Notes under the pieces: generated by a model
Told to the model about the DNA's origin: nothing
Seen by the model: only the letters and a program-made list of their open reading frames with translations
Database searches by the model: none
Part shown: positions 42,029 through 51,910 of the stretch, piece after piece
Numbering within the stretch: position 1 is the first letter of the stretch
Layout: each line of letters starts with the position of its first letter
Origin: Pseudomonas neuropathica
GTDB lineage: Bacteria; Pseudomonadota; Gammaproteobacteria; Pseudomonadales; Pseudomonadaceae
Direction: 5' to 3'
Assembly: GCF_015461835.1 (NCBI RefSeq)
Contig: NZ_JACOPX010000004.1
Span: forward strand, 186,001 to 250,000
Length of the DNA: 64,000 bases
Made by a program: the position numbers and the translations under genes

Positions 42029-42724
42029 TTAACGCTGGATTTTGATTTCGGTACGACGGTTTTGTGCACGACCATCCGCCGTTTTGTTGTCGGCCACTGG
42101 CTGGCTTTCACCCAGACCGGACACCGAAACGAAGCTGGCGCGTGGCACACCTTGCTGGATCAGGTAGTCCACCACCGAGTGCGCACGACGATCCGACAGT
42201 TTTTTGTTGTAGGCATCGCTGCCCACACTATCGGTATGACCGGTCACGGTCAGTTGCGCCGTCGAGGATTCCTGTTTCAGGCGGGTGGCGACCTTGTCGA
42301 GCACTTGCTTGTCAGGGCCGGTCAGCGTGGCTTTGTCGAACTGGAAGTGCACATCACGGATAACAATGGTTTCTTCCTTGACCACTACAGCTTCTTCGAC
42401 CACGGGTGCAGGCGCTGGTGGAGGGCAACCGTCAGCGTCGACCTGTACGCCTTTAGGCGTGCCCGGGCACTTGTCGCGACTGTCCGGCACGCCATCGCCG
42501 TCTTCATCGCCATCGCCGTGAACCCAGCAATAGGCCGCTGCCGTGCCACCGACCAGCAACGCACCGTAGCCGGCCCATGCCGAACTTTCGGTTGCGCCGA
42601 GACCGGCACCGACGACACCACCGACCGCCGCACAGGTCGGCCAGTCGGTTTTCTGCAAACCTGCGCAACCAGTCAACACACTGGTTAGCAGAATCAAAGG
42701 TAATGCTGTCCGAACTATGCTCAT
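42029..42724 (-). CDS. OmpA-family lipoprotein with thrombospondin-type Ca2+ repeat (copy 2)
   Basis: This 231-residue paralogue of the gene at 41215 has the same architecture: lipobox VLTGC, glycine-rich helix (GGVVGAGLGATESSAWAGYG), calcium loop HGDGDEDGDGVPDSRDKCPG, then an OmpA domain with VHFQFDKATLTGPDKQVLDK and AQNRRTEIKI. Both genes read the same way, 91 bp apart, and their leaders share the string GGAGTAAAGACC. This indicates a tandem duplication that kept regulatory sequence. Confidence 0.9.
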   Translation of the reverse strand: MSIVRTALPLILLTSVLTGCAGLQKTDWPTCAAVGGVVGAGLGATESSAWAGYGALLVGGTAAAYCWVHGDGDEDGDGVPDSRDKCPGTPKGVQVDADGCPPPAPAPVVEEAVVVKEETIVIRDVHFQFDKATLTGPDKQVLDKVATRLKQESSTAQLTVTGHTDSVGSDAYNKKLSDRRAHSVVDYLIQQGVPRASFVSVSGLGESQPVADNKTADGRAQNRRTEIKIQR

Positions 42725-42923
42725 CTGGTTTTCTCCTGAGGGATCGGCTTAGAACCGATTCAGGGAGTAAAGACCGGAGTTTTAATCTCCGCCAGCAATA
42801 GGCCACCGCTGTTTGCGAGCCTGTTCACAGGACTTCGGCACATTTACCCGAAACGGGCGGAACAGGGCGCTTTGCCGCCACCGTCAGGCAGGCTAGTCTT
42901 GGCGGTCTGATTGAGGAGCTTCG

Positions 42924-43421
42924 ATGAACGTCGCCATTTCTTCCCGCACGCCGCAACAGGCGTTAGCCGCCTTGCTGGATCGCTACGCCCCGACGCGGCT
43001 GTTGCTGATCGGCGCCAGCGAATTTCCAGCCCTGAGCGCCTTTAAAGAGGCACATCCAGACACCGTCGTGGCCCACGCCGCGCCCGGCGCACTGCCTGCT
43101 GAACTGGCGGCGCAGCGCTTCGATCTGGCGCTGGTGGTCGATTGCCTGGAACATTTGCCCAAACGCGATGGCCTGAACCTGTTGGGCGGGATTCGCAATC
43201 TCAACGCCAGCCGCATCGCCGTGCTGGCGGATCTGGCGGCCAGCGGCTGGCAGGAAACCGACTTCTATTCACTGGCGCTGCAAGCCAGTGAACGTTTTCA
43301 ACGCGACGATCAAGTGCTGACCCTGTTCACCTATGATCTGCTTGAATACAAACAAGTCCCCGACTGGCTCAACTCACGGTTCTGGGCCAATCCGGAAAAC
43401 TTCGGGAAATACTGGTGGTAA
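42924..43421 (+). CDS. DUF6231-like, methyltransferase-fold protein
   Basis: The 165-residue cytosolic protein has a Rossmann-like alternation: [15 protein letters not shown], then [20 protein letters not shown] (resembling the DxxEHL of SAM-dependent methyltransferases) and [20 protein letters not shown]. The nucleotide-binding glycine motif is poor, so catalytic activity is doubtful. I recall the name DUF6231 for this family, without certainty. The next gene starts 4 bp after its stop, so the two likely form an operon. Confidence 0.65.
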   Translation: MNVAISSRTPQQALAALLDRYAPTRLLLIGASEFPALSAFKEAHPDTVVAHAAPGALPAELAAQRFDLALVVDCLEHLPKRDGLNLLGGIRNLNASRIAVLADLAASGWQETDFYSLALQASERFQRDDQVLTLFTYDLLEYKQVPDWLNSRFWANPENFGKYWW

Positions 43422-43425
43422 TGCA

Positions 43426-43902
43426 ATGAGTACAGCCATTTGCCCGTGCGGCAGCGGCAATCTGCTGGAGGCCTGCTGCGGCCATTATCACGACGGCCAT
43501 CCGGCACCGTGCGCCGAAGCGCTGATGCGTTCGCGCTACAGCGCCTATGTGCTGGGGCTGATCGACTATCTGGTGGCGACCACCCTGCCCGCCCAGCAAG
43601 CGGGCCTCAATCGCCAATCGATCACCGACTGGAGCGCGCAGAGCACCTGGCTCGGCCTTGAAGTCGAGAGCTCGGAAGTCTTCGGTGGCCAGCCGGAACA
43701 CGCTTTCGTCACCTTCACCGCGCGCTGGCATGACGGTCAGGGCGAGCATAGCCATCGCGAGCGTTCGTCGTTCGTGCAGAACGCCGGGCGCTGGTACTTC
43801 ATCGACCCGACGGTGCAGTTGAAGCTGGGGCGCAATGACAGTTGCCCGTGCGCCAGTGGGCAGAAGTTCAAGAAGTGCTGTGCGGGATATTTCGGCGCTT
43901 GA
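43426..43902 (+). CDS. YchJ family protein with two SEC-C motifs
   Basis: The 158-residue cytosolic protein opens [20 protein letters not shown], a SEC-C zinc-binding motif (CxCx8CC/CH). A second one lies at the C-terminus ([19 protein letters not shown]). The centre is an NTF2/SnoaL-like fold ([29 protein letters not shown]), as in E. coli YchJ. Function is not known. The start is set by the family N-terminus. It is followed by a REPIN. Confidence 0.92.
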   Translation: MSTAICPCGSGNLLEACCGHYHDGHPAPCAEALMRSRYSAYVLGLIDYLVATTLPAQQAGLNRQSITDWSAQSTWLGLEVESSEVFGGQPEHAFVTFTARWHDGQGEHSHRERSSFVQNAGRWYFIDPTVQLKLGRNDSCPCASGQKFKKCCAGYFGA

Positions 43903-43913
43903 GGTTGAAGATC

Positions 43914-43991
43914 AAAAGATCGCAGCCTGCGGCAGCTCCTACACAGGATTTGCGTTTCCCCTGTAGGAGCTGCCGCAGGCTGCGATCTTTT
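43914..43991. repeat. REP pair (REPIN), GCAGCCTGCGGCAGCTCCTA family
   Basis: AAAAGATCGCAGCCTGCGGC and its inverted copy ending GCTGCGATCTTTT enclose about 20 bases. Confidence 0.9.
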
Positions 43992-44024
43992 AGCGTCTAG
44001 ACTGGCACCAAAGGGAGTTAAACC

Positions 44025-44519
44025 ATGCTCGGTCGTCGGCGCACCTGCCAATGCTTCATTCTGATGCTGATGCTCAATCTCGGCGGTTGCGCGTCGTGGT
44101 TCAACGATGACAGCGTCGACCCCGCCGTGCATCTGGTGAAAGTCGAAGTGGTGCGCGCCAAACTGCTCGAACAGAAATTCATCCTGCACTTTCGCGTCGA
44201 TAACCCCAACGATAGCGACCTGACCGTGCGCGGCCTCGAATACCGCATACATCTGGCCGACATACTGCTGGCCGAGGGTGAACATGAACAATGGTTTACG
44301 GTCGGACCAAAACGCAGTGCCTACTTCAAAGTGCCGATCCGCACCAACCTGTGGCCCCGGGTAAAAGATGTGGTGAAAATGCTGAAAAGCTCGAATCAAC
44401 AGATTCCCTATCGCTTGCAGGGTGAGATGGAAACCGGTTTATTCATCGCCCACTACGTGCACCTTGAGCGCAATGGCGTGATAATCCCCGCCGATTTAAT
44501 TCCGGAGCAACACCGATGA
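44025..44519 (+). CDS. LEA type 2 (WHy-domain) lipoprotein
   Basis: This 164-residue protein has an N-terminal hydrophobic segment and lipobox LNLGGC (Cys22). The body is a single LEA14/WHy beta-sandwich: [20 protein letters not shown], then [20 protein letters not shown] with the NPN motif of the family. P. aeruginosa and related species have homologues linked to desiccation or envelope stress. It overlaps the next gene by 4 bp. Confidence 0.88.
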   Translation: MLGRRRTCQCFILMLMLNLGGCASWFNDDSVDPAVHLVKVEVVRAKLLEQKFILHFRVDNPNDSDLTVRGLEYRIHLADILLAEGEHEQWFTVGPKRSAYFKVPIRTNLWPRVKDVVKMLKSSNQQIPYRLQGEMETGLFIAHYVHLERNGVIIPADLIPEQHR

Positions 44520-44719
44520 CCCAGCAACCTCATGTCCATGGCCCTGACTGCAACCACGATCATGACCATCATCACGAACATGACCACGGCCACGTGCACG
44601 GCCCGAACTGCGGCCACGCCCACCAGGAACCGGTGCGCAACGCCCTGAAAGACGTCGGCCGCAACGACCCGTGCCCATGCGGCAACGGCAAGAAATTCAA
44701 GAAGTGCCACGGGGCGTGA
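44516..44719 (+). CDS. His-rich SEC-C zinc-binding protein
   Basis: The first 35 residues of this 67-residue protein are almost all His, Asp, Gly and Cys ([20 protein letters not shown]), and the end is a canonical SEC-C motif ([18 protein letters not shown]), as at the SecA tail. The His-rich stretch should bind Zn, Ni or Cu. It is coupled to the LEA-type lipoprotein gene by a 4-bp overlap. It could be a metal store or a chaperone-like adaptor; nothing is known for this short form. Confidence 0.85.
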   Translation: MTQQPHVHGPDCNHDHDHHHEHDHGHVHGPNCGHAHQEPVRNALKDVGRNDPCPCGNGKKFKKCHGA

Positions 44720-44755
44720 TGCCCGGGGCGAAGAACCTCTTCGCCTGACCTGCCG

Positions 44756-44842
44756 CCTTCGCGAGCAAGCTCGCTCCCACAGTCATTCGAGTTCCTCCAG
44801 TTGGAATGCAATCCCTGTAGGAGCGAGCCTGCTCGCGAAGGG
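44756..44842. repeat. REP pair (REPIN), hybrid of two subfamilies
   Basis: The left arm CCTTCGCGAGCAAGCTCGCT is of the 4851 type. The right arm, GTAGGAGCGAGCCTGCTCGC, has a base combination intermediate to the 18588 type. About 45 bases separate them. Confidence 0.85.
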
Positions 44843-44866
44843 GCCGGCACATACGGCGAAGTTTTT

Positions 44867-45424
44867 TCAGCCTGCCCCTAGAATCCGGGCAGAGTTGACC
44901 ACCGTCGCATACTCACCCTGCAAATTCCCCAGCGACATCCCGTGCACTTCTTCAGCTGTGCGCAACGTGCCGAAATAATCGACCTTGTCGAAGGTAAAGC
45001 ACGCATCCTCCACCACCCATGCATCGAACCCCAGATTGCCCGCCGTGCGCGCCGTCGACTCCACCGAGTTGTTGGACGCCACACCGACGATGATCAATTG
45101 CCCAATCCCCGCCTCACGCAGCCGCGCCTCTAACCCGGTGGCACAAAACGCATCCGGCACCTGTTTCTGAATCAGCCACTCACCGTCCTGCGGCAAAAAC
45201 CGCTGCTGAAACTCCACCCCTTCCTGCTCCGGCCAAAACACCGAATCCGGTTCACGTGACAGATGTTGCACATGAATCACCGGCCTTGCGCTACGCCGCC
45301 ACAGCCCCAGCAGATCAAGGATTCGCTCTTCCGCCTGAGGATTATTCCTTCGCCCCAAACGCGGCTGCAGGATGCCTTTTTGCTGGTCGATGATGATCAG
45401 TGCAGCGTTGGCCTGAAGCTCCAT
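44867..45424 (-). CDS. Isochorismatase-like hydrolase with Ser in place of the catalytic Cys
   Basis: This 185-residue cysteine-hydrolase-fold protein opens MELQANAALIIIDQQKGILQ. The fold's Asp (13) and Lys (87) are present. The position of the usual catalytic Cys in the GVxTxxCVxxTxRxA motif reads GVASNNSVESTARTA, so residue 120 is Ser. The protein may therefore be an isochorismatase-like enzyme with a changed mechanism, as in EntB/PhzD-type members that lack Cys, or a binding protein. The start after AATTC/ATG at 45424 is chosen by family N-terminus. Confidence 0.82.
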   Translation of the reverse strand: MELQANAALIIIDQQKGILQPRLGRRNNPQAEERILDLLGLWRRSARPVIHVQHLSREPDSVFWPEQEGVEFQQRFLPQDGEWLIQKQVPDAFCATGLEARLREAGIGQLIIVGVASNNSVESTARTAGNLGFDAWVVEDACFTFDKVDYFGTLRTAEEVHGMSLGNLQGEYATVVNSARILGAG

Positions 45425-45570
45425 GGCGATTTTTCTCATGCAGAGTCATTGAATTCTGCGCAGTTCAGCATCACCTCTTCCTACTAAGCAAGCTATCGAA
45501 CGCACACGGGACGACCTGACGCCGGCGTTTGCTGTCCGCACGCAAGTCCATTTCTGCTTTGGAGCTCTCC

Positions 45571-46215
45571 ATGATCGACCTGTATTACTGGACCACCCCC
45601 AACGGCCACAAGATCTCTCTGTTCCTCGAAGAAGCCGGCCTGCCGTACAACGTGCACCCGATCAACATCGGTCAGGGTGAGCAGTTTCAGCCACACTTTC
45701 TGAAAATCGCCCCGAACAACCGCATCCCGACCATCGTCGATCATGAACCGGCCGATGGCGGCGAGCCGCTGTCGCTGTTCGAATCCGGGGCGATTCTTTT
45801 GTATCTGGCGGAGAAGACCGGGAAATTTCTGCCCCAAGACCTGCGCGGTCGGCAAACGGCGCTGCAATGGCTGTTCTGGCAAATGGGCGGACTGGGGCCG
45901 ATGGCCGGGCAGAATCACCATTTCAGCCAGTTCGCCCCGGAGAAAATCCCCTACGCGATCAAGCGCTACATCGACGAGACCGCGCGGTTGTATGGCGTAT
46001 TGAACAAGCAACTGGCTGATAACGAATTCGTCGCCGGCAGCGAATACAGCATTGCCGACATGGCGATCTATCCATGGATCGTCTCGCACAAGTGGCAAAG
46101 CCAGAACCTTGAAGACTTCCCACATGTGCAGCGCTGGTTCAACCACATCAAGGATCGCCCGGCGACGGTGAAGGCCTACGCGTTGGTGCAGAAAATCAAA
46201 CCACCGAAGGCTTGA
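45571..46215 (+). CDS. Glutathione S-transferase family protein, YfcG/YghU-like
   Basis: This 214-residue cytosolic protein has an N-terminal thioredoxin fold (YYWTTPNGHKISLFLEEAGL; NRIPTIVDHEPADGGEPLSL, ESGAILLYLAEKTG) and an all-helical C-terminal domain (WLFWQMGGLGPMAGQNHHFS). The TPNGHKI string and FWQMGGLGPM mark the nu class (YfcG/YghU), which reduces disulfides with glutathione. GGAG lies upstream of ATG 45571. It is monocistronic and divergent from the hydrolase. Confidence 0.92.
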   Translation: MIDLYYWTTPNGHKISLFLEEAGLPYNVHPINIGQGEQFQPHFLKIAPNNRIPTIVDHEPADGGEPLSLFESGAILLYLAEKTGKFLPQDLRGRQTALQWLFWQMGGLGPMAGQNHHFSQFAPEKIPYAIKRYIDETARLYGVLNKQLADNEFVAGSEYSIADMAIYPWIVSHKWQSQNLEDFPHVQRWFNHIKDRPATVKAYALVQKIKPPKA

Positions 46216-46224
46216 TTGAACGGC

Positions 46225-46300
46225 AAAAGATCGCTGCCTTCGGCATCTCCTACAGGGGAACACATGCTTATGCAGGAGCTGCCGCAGGCTGCGATCTTTT
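46225..46300. repeat. REP pair (REPIN), GCAGCC family
   Basis: AAAAGATCGCTGCCTTCGGC at the left and GCTGCCGCAGGCTGCGATCT at the right are imperfect inverted copies, with some substitutions in the left arm. Confidence 0.8.
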
Positions 46301-46406
46301 CCATTCGACAGAAATACGCAAATAACCCCCGCCCCCGCTTGCGCGGCCACCTCCTGCTCACTAACGTAGCGCCTTTACTGACGCTACCCCCCGCAGGAGC
46401 TTTGCC

Positions 46407-48857
46407 ATGGCCTCGCCAGCCCTCACACATTTTCTTCCCCGGTTCGGCGTTGCCGCAGCAGTGGCCGGTGTTTTGGGCCTGTCCGGTTGCCAAACCTGGA
46501 ATGCTCAGGACACCCTCCCGCCGACCTCAGGCGTGCAACCGCTCAAGGGTCTGGCGCAGAACGTGTCGGTACGTCGCAATGCCATGGGCATGCCGCTGAT
46601 CGAGAGCAACACCTTCCACGACGCGCTGTTCAGCCTCGGCTATGTGCACGCCAGCGACCGCATCAACCAGATGGTGACCTTGCGCCTGTTGGCGCAGGGC
46701 CGTCTGGCGGAAATGTCCGGCGCGTCAATGCTCGACGCCGACCGCTACATGCGCGCGGTCAATCTGAAGAAAAGCGCTGGCGAGCTGTACAAGGCCTCGT
46801 CGCCTCGCCTCAAGCGTTTCTTCGAAGTCTATGCACGAGGGGTCAACGCCTACCTGTTCCGCTACGCCGACAAGTTGCCGGGTGATCTCGCCTCCAGTGG
46901 TTACAAGCCGGAATACTGGAAACCGGAAGACTCGGCGCTGATTTTCGCCCTGCTGAATTTCAGCCAATCAGCCAATCTGCCGGAAGAGATTTCCTCGCTG
47001 GTGCTGGCGCAAACCGTTACTACCGACAAACTCGCCTGGCTGACGCCGTCCGCGCCTGACGAAAACCTGCCACTGGCCGAGGCCGACAAGCTGCAAGGCC
47101 TCAAGCTCAACGGGCAGATTCCCGGCCTGACCGAACTGAGCAACGCCAGCCAGCAACTGTCGGCGCTGAACCTGCTCGGCACCCCGTCTTCGAACAACTG
47201 GGCGATCGCCCCGCAACGCAGCCGCAGCGGCAAGAGCCTGCTGGCCAGCGACGCCCATGGGCCGCTGGCCGCGCCGTCGCTGTGGAGTTTCGTGCAGATC
47301 CGCGCACCGAAATATCAGGCCGCCGGCGTCACCGTTGCCGGTCTGCCGATGGTCCTCGGCGGTTTCAACGGCAAAGTCGCGTGGAGCATGACCAGCGTGC
47401 TCGGCGATAACCAGGATCTGTTTCTGGAAAAAATCCGTCGCCAGGGCAGCAGCCTGACCTACGAGGTCAACGGCAAATGGCAGCCACTGGGCGTGCGCAA
47501 CGAAACCTACTTCGTCAAAGGCCAACGACCGATTCGCGAAGCGGTGTACGAAACCCGCCACGGCGCATTGCTCAACAGTGCTCAGGCGGCCGCGCAAGGC
47601 AGCGGTTTCGGTCTGGCCTTGCAGACCCCGAGCTTCACTGATGACAAGTCGCTGGATGCGTTTTTTGATCTGACCCGTGCGCAAACCGTTGAACGCGCTT
47701 CCGACGCGAGCCGCGAGATCCGCGCCATCGCCCTGAATCTGGTGTTCGCCGATGCGAGCAACATCGGTTGGCAGGTCACCGGGCGTTTCCCCAACCGCCG
47801 CGAAGGCGAAGGCTTGCTGCCGTCGCCGGGCTGGGAAGGTCGCTACGACTGGGACGGTTACGCCGACCCGATGCTGCATCCGTACGATCAGGATCCGGCG
47901 CAAGGCTGGCTCGGCACCGCCAACCAGCGTGTGATTCCTCACGGCTACGGCATGCAACTGTCCAACTCCTGGGCAGCGCCGGAGCGCGGCGAACGTCTGG
48001 CCGAACTGGCCGGCAGCGGCAAGCACGACAGCCGCAGCGTGATCGCCATGCAGTACGACCAGACCACCACCTTCGCCGCCAAGCTGAAGAAAGTCTTCGA
48101 AGCACCGGGCATGAAGCAGCCGCTGAAACAGGCGATCGATGCCCTGCCGGAAGCGGATCGCAGCAAGGCGCGCGAAGCGTTCACGCGGTTGATGGCGTTC
48201 GACGGCAAGCTCAGCCCGACCTCGGCGGATGCGGCGATCTACGAGCTGTTCCTGCAGGAAAGCATGAAGCAGATCTTCCTCGATGAGCTCGGTCCGGAAT
48301 CGAGTCCTGCGTGGAAGGCGTTTATCGCCAATGGTGATTTGTCCTACGCGGCGCAGGCTGACCATCTGTTGGGGCGCGAAGACAGTCCGTTCTGGGACGA
48401 CATTCGTACACCGCAGAAAGAAGACAAAGCGGTGATTCTTGCCCGTAGCTTCGCGGCGGCGATCAGCGCTGGCGAGAGTCAGTTGGGCGGCGATCACCGC
48501 GCCTGGCAGTGGGGCAAGCTGCACAGTTATGCCTGGAAGAACAGCAATGGACAGACCGTGCGCGGACCACTGGCGGCCGGTGGCGATCACACCACGTTGA
48601 ACACGTCGGCGTTCGCTTGGGGTCAGGATTTCACCACGACGCGTGCGCCGTCGATGCGTTTCATTGTCGACTTCGGCCAGGCTGAACCGCTGATGGGGCA
48701 GAACGGTACGGGGCAATCGGGTAATCCGGTGAGTCCGAACTACCTCAATGGCATCGATGCGTGGTTGAAGGGGCAGTACATCGGCTTGCCGATGCAGCCG
48801 CAGAACTTTGACCGGGTGTACGGCAAGACCCGCCTGACCCTCACCCCCGGCAAATAA
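46407..48857 (+). CDS. Penicillin acylase family lipoprotein
   Basis: This 816-residue N-terminal nucleophile hydrolase has a lipobox LGLSGC (Cys28). An alpha segment runs to about residue 250, and the self-cleavage site gives a new N-terminal Ser in [20 protein letters not shown] (Ser262). [20 protein letters not shown] near 315 and the C-terminal [20 protein letters not shown] are typical. Pseudomonas has several such enzymes: PvdQ-type acyl-homoserine-lactone acylases and others. The lipid anchor and the substrate region do not identify the substrate. AGGAG precedes the start. Confidence 0.9.
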   Translation: MASPALTHFLPRFGVAAAVAGVLGLSGCQTWNAQDTLPPTSGVQPLKGLAQNVSVRRNAMGMPLIESNTFHDALFSLGYVHASDRINQMVTLRLLAQGRLAEMSGASMLDADRYMRAVNLKKSAGELYKASSPRLKRFFEVYARGVNAYLFRYADKLPGDLASSGYKPEYWKPEDSALIFALLNFSQSANLPEEISSLVLAQTVTTDKLAWLTPSAPDENLPLAEADKLQGLKLNGQIPGLTELSNASQQLSALNLLGTPSSNNWAIAPQRSRSGKSLLASDAHGPLAAPSLWSFVQIRAPKYQAAGVTVAGLPMVLGGFNGKVAWSMTSVLGDNQDLFLEKIRRQGSSLTYEVNGKWQPLGVRNETYFVKGQRPIREAVYETRHGALLNSAQAAAQGSGFGLALQTPSFTDDKSLDAFFDLTRAQTVERASDASREIRAIALNLVFADASNIGWQVTGRFPNRREGEGLLPSPGWEGRYDWDGYADPMLHPYDQDPAQGWLGTANQRVIPHGYGMQLSNSWAAPERGERLAELAGSGKHDSRSVIAMQYDQTTTFAAKLKKVFEAPGMKQPLKQAIDALPEADRSKAREAFTRLMAFDGKLSPTSADAAIYELFLQESMKQIFLDELGPESSPAWKAFIANGDLSYAAQADHLLGREDSPFWDDIRTPQKEDKAVILARSFAAAISAGESQLGGDHRAWQWGKLHSYAWKNSNGQTVRGPLAAGGDHTTLNTSAFAWGQDFTTTRAPSMRFIVDFGQAEPLMGQNGTGQSGNPVSPNYLNGIDAWLKGQYIGLPMQPQNFDRVYGKTRLTLTPGK

Positions 48858-48863
48858 GCTGTA

Positions 48864-49120
48864 CATCAAAAGCCCCTCACCCTAACCCTCTCCCGGAGGG
48901 AGAGGGGACTGATTGGGGGATGCTGCAGACTTACGCCGACCTGACAGTGCTGTGCCGAATCCGGAATCAACTCGGTTCGTGTAGTGCCGAATCCAGAGTC
49001 AGCTCGTTTCGTGCTGTCACCCAATCCATAATCGACTCGGTTTTTCAGGTCGATGTAGCTCGCCAGCCACCTCGGTCGGCCCCCTCTCCCTCTGGGAGAG
49101 GGCTGGGGTGAGGGTTGCTC
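48864..49120. repeat. Long imperfect inverted repeat, intergenic (third locus)
   Basis: The left arm CCCTCACCCTAACCCTCTCC and the right arm CTCCCTCTGGGAGAGGGCTG then GGGTGAGGG bracket a centre in which GTGCCGAATCC.A..TCA.CTCG is repeated in degenerate tandem. It is the third example of the structure at 49 and 39815 and fills most of the 333-bp gap before the exonuclease gene. Confidence 0.8.
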
Positions 49121-49190
49121 TTCAAAGTCGATAGAACTTCCGGACACGCGCCAGCCTCATAGCTAACAAGCCCTCCATTCTGGTAATGAC

Positions 49191-50225
49191 ATGGACCTTG
49201 TTATCGCCCGCCCCGAAGGCCTTTATTGCCCTGCGGGAGATTTCTACATAGACCCGTGGCGCCCCGTCGAGCGCTCGGTCATTACCCATGCCCACGGCGA
49301 TCACGCCCGTACCGGCAATCAGCACTACCTCGCCAGCAGCGCCAGCGAAGGGATTCTGCGTGCGCGCCTCGGTCAGGACATCAACCTGCAAACTCTCGCC
49401 TACGGTCAGCGCCTGACGCACCACGGTGTCACCTTGAGTTTTCACCCCGCCGGCCACGTGCTCGGCTCGGCTCAAGTACGCCTCGAATACGGCGGTGAAG
49501 TCTGGGTCGCATCGGGCGATTACAAGATCGAACCGGACGGCACCTGCGCCCCGTTCGAACCGGTGCGCTGCCACACCTTCATCACCGAATCGACCTTCGG
49601 CTTGCCGATTTATCGCTGGCAGCCCCAAGCGCAGGTGTTCGGCGAGATCAATCAGTGGTGGGCGACGAACATCGCGGCCGGCAAGGCCAGCGTGTTGTTC
49701 TGTTACTCGTTCGGCAAGGCTCAACGAATACTCCACGGCATCGACGAAAGCCTCGGTCCGATCCTCAGCCACGGTGCGGTCGAACCGCTGAATCGGGTCT
49801 ACCGCGAGGCCGGCGTGTATTTGCCGCCGACAATCTACGCCGGAGAGGTGAAAAAAAACGACCCGATCATGCGCCAGGCCCTGGTCATCGCCCCACCCTC
49901 GGCCGGAGGCAGCAGCTGGATGCGCCGTTTTGGCGAGTACAGCGACGCATTTGCCAGTGGCTGGATGCGCTTGCGTGGTACCCGGCGGCGGCGCGGCGTC
50001 GATCGCGGTTTCGTGCTCTCCGATCACGCCGACTGGCCCGGCCTGTTGTGGGCCATCGAGCAAACCGGTGCGGAACGCGTCATGGTCACTCACGGTTCGA
50101 TCGGCGTGCTGGTGCGGCATCTGCGCGAACGGGGTCTGGATGCCCAGGGTTTCAACACCGAATACGGCGATGACGAAGAAGAAAACCTCGCCACCGAACC
50201 GACCATCGCAGAGATGCCCGCATGA
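49191..50225 (+). CDS. Ligase-associated DNA exonuclease, metallo-beta-lactamase fold
   Basis: This 344-residue MBL/beta-CASP nuclease is of the type found beside bacterial ATP-dependent ligases. Metal-binding motifs are ITHAHGDHARTGN (HxHxDH) near residue 25, HPAGHVLGSAQV near 85, SGDYKIEP near 107 and LSDHADWPGLLWAI near 280. Family data describe such proteins as single-strand or structure-selective nucleases. It overlaps the ligase gene by 4 bp (ATGA) and so is translationally coupled to it. No LexA box is seen in its upstream repeat. Confidence 0.92.
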   Translation: MDLVIARPEGLYCPAGDFYIDPWRPVERSVITHAHGDHARTGNQHYLASSASEGILRARLGQDINLQTLAYGQRLTHHGVTLSFHPAGHVLGSAQVRLEYGGEVWVASGDYKIEPDGTCAPFEPVRCHTFITESTFGLPIYRWQPQAQVFGEINQWWATNIAAGKASVLFCYSFGKAQRILHGIDESLGPILSHGAVEPLNRVYREAGVYLPPTIYAGEVKKNDPIMRQALVIAPPSAGGSSWMRRFGEYSDAFASGWMRLRGTRRRRGVDRGFVLSDHADWPGLLWAIEQTGAERVMVTHGSIGVLVRHLRERGLDAQGFNTEYGDDEEENLATEPTIAEMPA

Positions 50226-51910
50226 AAGCATTCGCCGAGCTGTACGCCGAACTCGACGCGACCACCTCGAGCAACGCCAAACTGGCGGCGATGCAAGCCT
50301 ACTTCGCCCAGGCCGAACCGCACGACGCCGCGTGGGCGGTGTACTTTCTCTCCGGTGGCCGGCCCCGGCAACTGGTGCCGGTGAGAATCCTGCGCGAGCT
50401 CGCGGTCGAGGTCTCCGGCCTGGAACCGTGGCTGTTCGAGGAAAGCTATCAAGCGGTCGGCGACTTGGCGGAAACCATTTCACTGGTGCTCGCAGAAAAC
50501 CCGCACAGCTCCGACGCCGGCCTCGCCGAATGGATCGAAGAAAAACTCCTGCCGCTGCGCGGTGAAACTCCAGAGTACTTGAGCCGACAACTGCCGGCCC
50601 TGTGGGCGCAACTGGATCGATCAAGCCTGATGCTGTGCATCAAATTGATCACCGGCAGTTTCCGCGTCGGTGTCTCGAAACTACTGGTTACCCGGGCCTT
50701 GGCCTCGATGGCCGGGCTGGACAGCAAACGTGTGGCGCAGCGCTTGGTCGGTTACACCGATCTGTCGAACCGGCCGAGTGCGGCCAGTTATCTGAAACTG
50801 ATCGCCCCTGAGTCCAGCGATGAACATGCCCAGCGCGGTGGCCAGCCTTACCCGTTTTTCCTCGCCCACGCGTTGTCGCAACCGGTCGAAGAGTTTGAAA
50901 CGCTGATCGGCCCTGCGAGCAACTGGCAGATTGAATGGAAATGGGATGGCATCCGCGCACAAGTGGTCAAGCGTGAGGGGCGGCTGTGGATTTGGTCGCG
51001 GGGCGAAGAACTGGTCACCGAGCGTTTTCCCGAACTGGATGTGCTGGTGCACGGCCTGCCTGACGGCACGGTGATCGACGGCGAGATCGTCGTGTGGAAA
51101 AGCACGCATCCGCGCACCGAAGACGCCTTTGATCCGCAATCGACCGAACCGCCGGCGGTGCAGCCGTTCGCCCTGCTGCAACAACGCATCGGCCGCAAGA
51201 CCCTCGACAAGAAAATCCTCGAAGACGTGCCGGTGGTGGTGCTCGCCTACGATTTGCTGGAATGGCAAGGCGAAGACTGGCGCAACCAGCCGCAAGCGAA
51301 ACGTCGGGCGCAACTGGAAGCGGTGATTGCGCGCTGCAACAGCCCGGTGCTGCTGGCCTCACCGGTGCTGACCGGCACTGATTGGTTGGACCTCGCCCGC
51401 CAACGCGAGTCCTCGCGGCGACTGGGTGTCGAGGGCATGATGCTCAAGGCGCGGGATTCGCTGTATGGCGTGGGGCGAACCAAGGACATGGGCGTGTGGT
51501 GGAAGTGGAAAGTCGACCCGTTCAGCGTCGATGCGGTGCTGATTTACGCGCAGCGCGGTCACGGTCGCCGGGCCAGTCTGTACAGCGATTACACCTTTGC
51601 CGTGTGGGACGGCCCGCCCGATTCGAGTCAGCGCGCGCTGGTGCCGTTCGCCAAGGCGTATTCGGGGCTGACCGATGAGGAAATGCGTCAGGTCGACAGC
51701 ATCGTGCGCAAGACCACCGTAGAAAAGTTCGGCCCGGTCAGCAGTGTGAAGCCGAGTCTGGTTTTTGAACTGGGCTTTGAAGGTATTGCCCTGTCACGCC
51801 GACACAAGAGCGGGATCGCGGTGCGTTTTCCGCGGATGCTGCGCTGGCGGCAGGACAAGACCGTGGATGAAGCGGATAGCCTGGCCACTTTGCAGGATCT
51901 GCTGGCCTGA
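50222..51910 (+). CDS. ATP-dependent DNA ligase
   Basis: This 562-residue monofunctional ligase seals nicks with ATP. The nucleotidyl-transfer Lys is in WKWDGIRAQVV (Lys240), and further motifs are DGTVIDGEIVVWK, GVEGMMLKARDSLY (motif IV) and WWKWKVDPFSVDAVLIYAQR (motif V). A helical N-terminal domain (residues 1-200) is typical of the LigB/LigC-like bacterial form. It is coupled to the exonuclease upstream. The helicase and nuclease partners lie 4.6 kb downstream, beyond an amino-acid transporter. Confidence 0.95.
   Translation: MKAFAELYAELDATTSSNAKLAAMQAYFAQAEPHDAAWAVYFLSGGRPRQLVPVRILRELAVEVSGLEPWLFEESYQAVGDLAETISLVLAENPHSSDAGLAEWIEEKLLPLRGETPEYLSRQLPALWAQLDRSSLMLCIKLITGSFRVGVSKLLVTRALASMAGLDSKRVAQRLVGYTDLSNRPSAASYLKLIAPESSDEHAQRGGQPYPFFLAHALSQPVEEFETLIGPASNWQIEWKWDGIRAQVVKREGRLWIWSRGEELVTERFPELDVLVHGLPDGTVIDGEIVVWKSTHPRTEDAFDPQSTEPPAVQPFALLQQRIGRKTLDKKILEDVPVVVLAYDLLEWQGEDWRNQPQAKRRAQLEAVIARCNSPVLLASPVLTGTDWLDLARQRESSRRLGVEGMMLKARDSLYGVGRTKDMGVWWKWKVDPFSVDAVLIYAQRGHGRRASLYSDYTFAVWDGPPDSSQRALVPFAKAYSGLTDEEMRQVDSIVRKTTVEKFGPVSSVKPSLVFELGFEGIALSRRHKSGIAVRFPRMLRWRQDKTVDEADSLATLQDLLA

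Noticed and set aside
46968..48869. A 633-codon open frame antisense to the penicillin acylase gene
   Set aside because: High-GC shadow frame; the acylase motifs on the plus strand are decisive.
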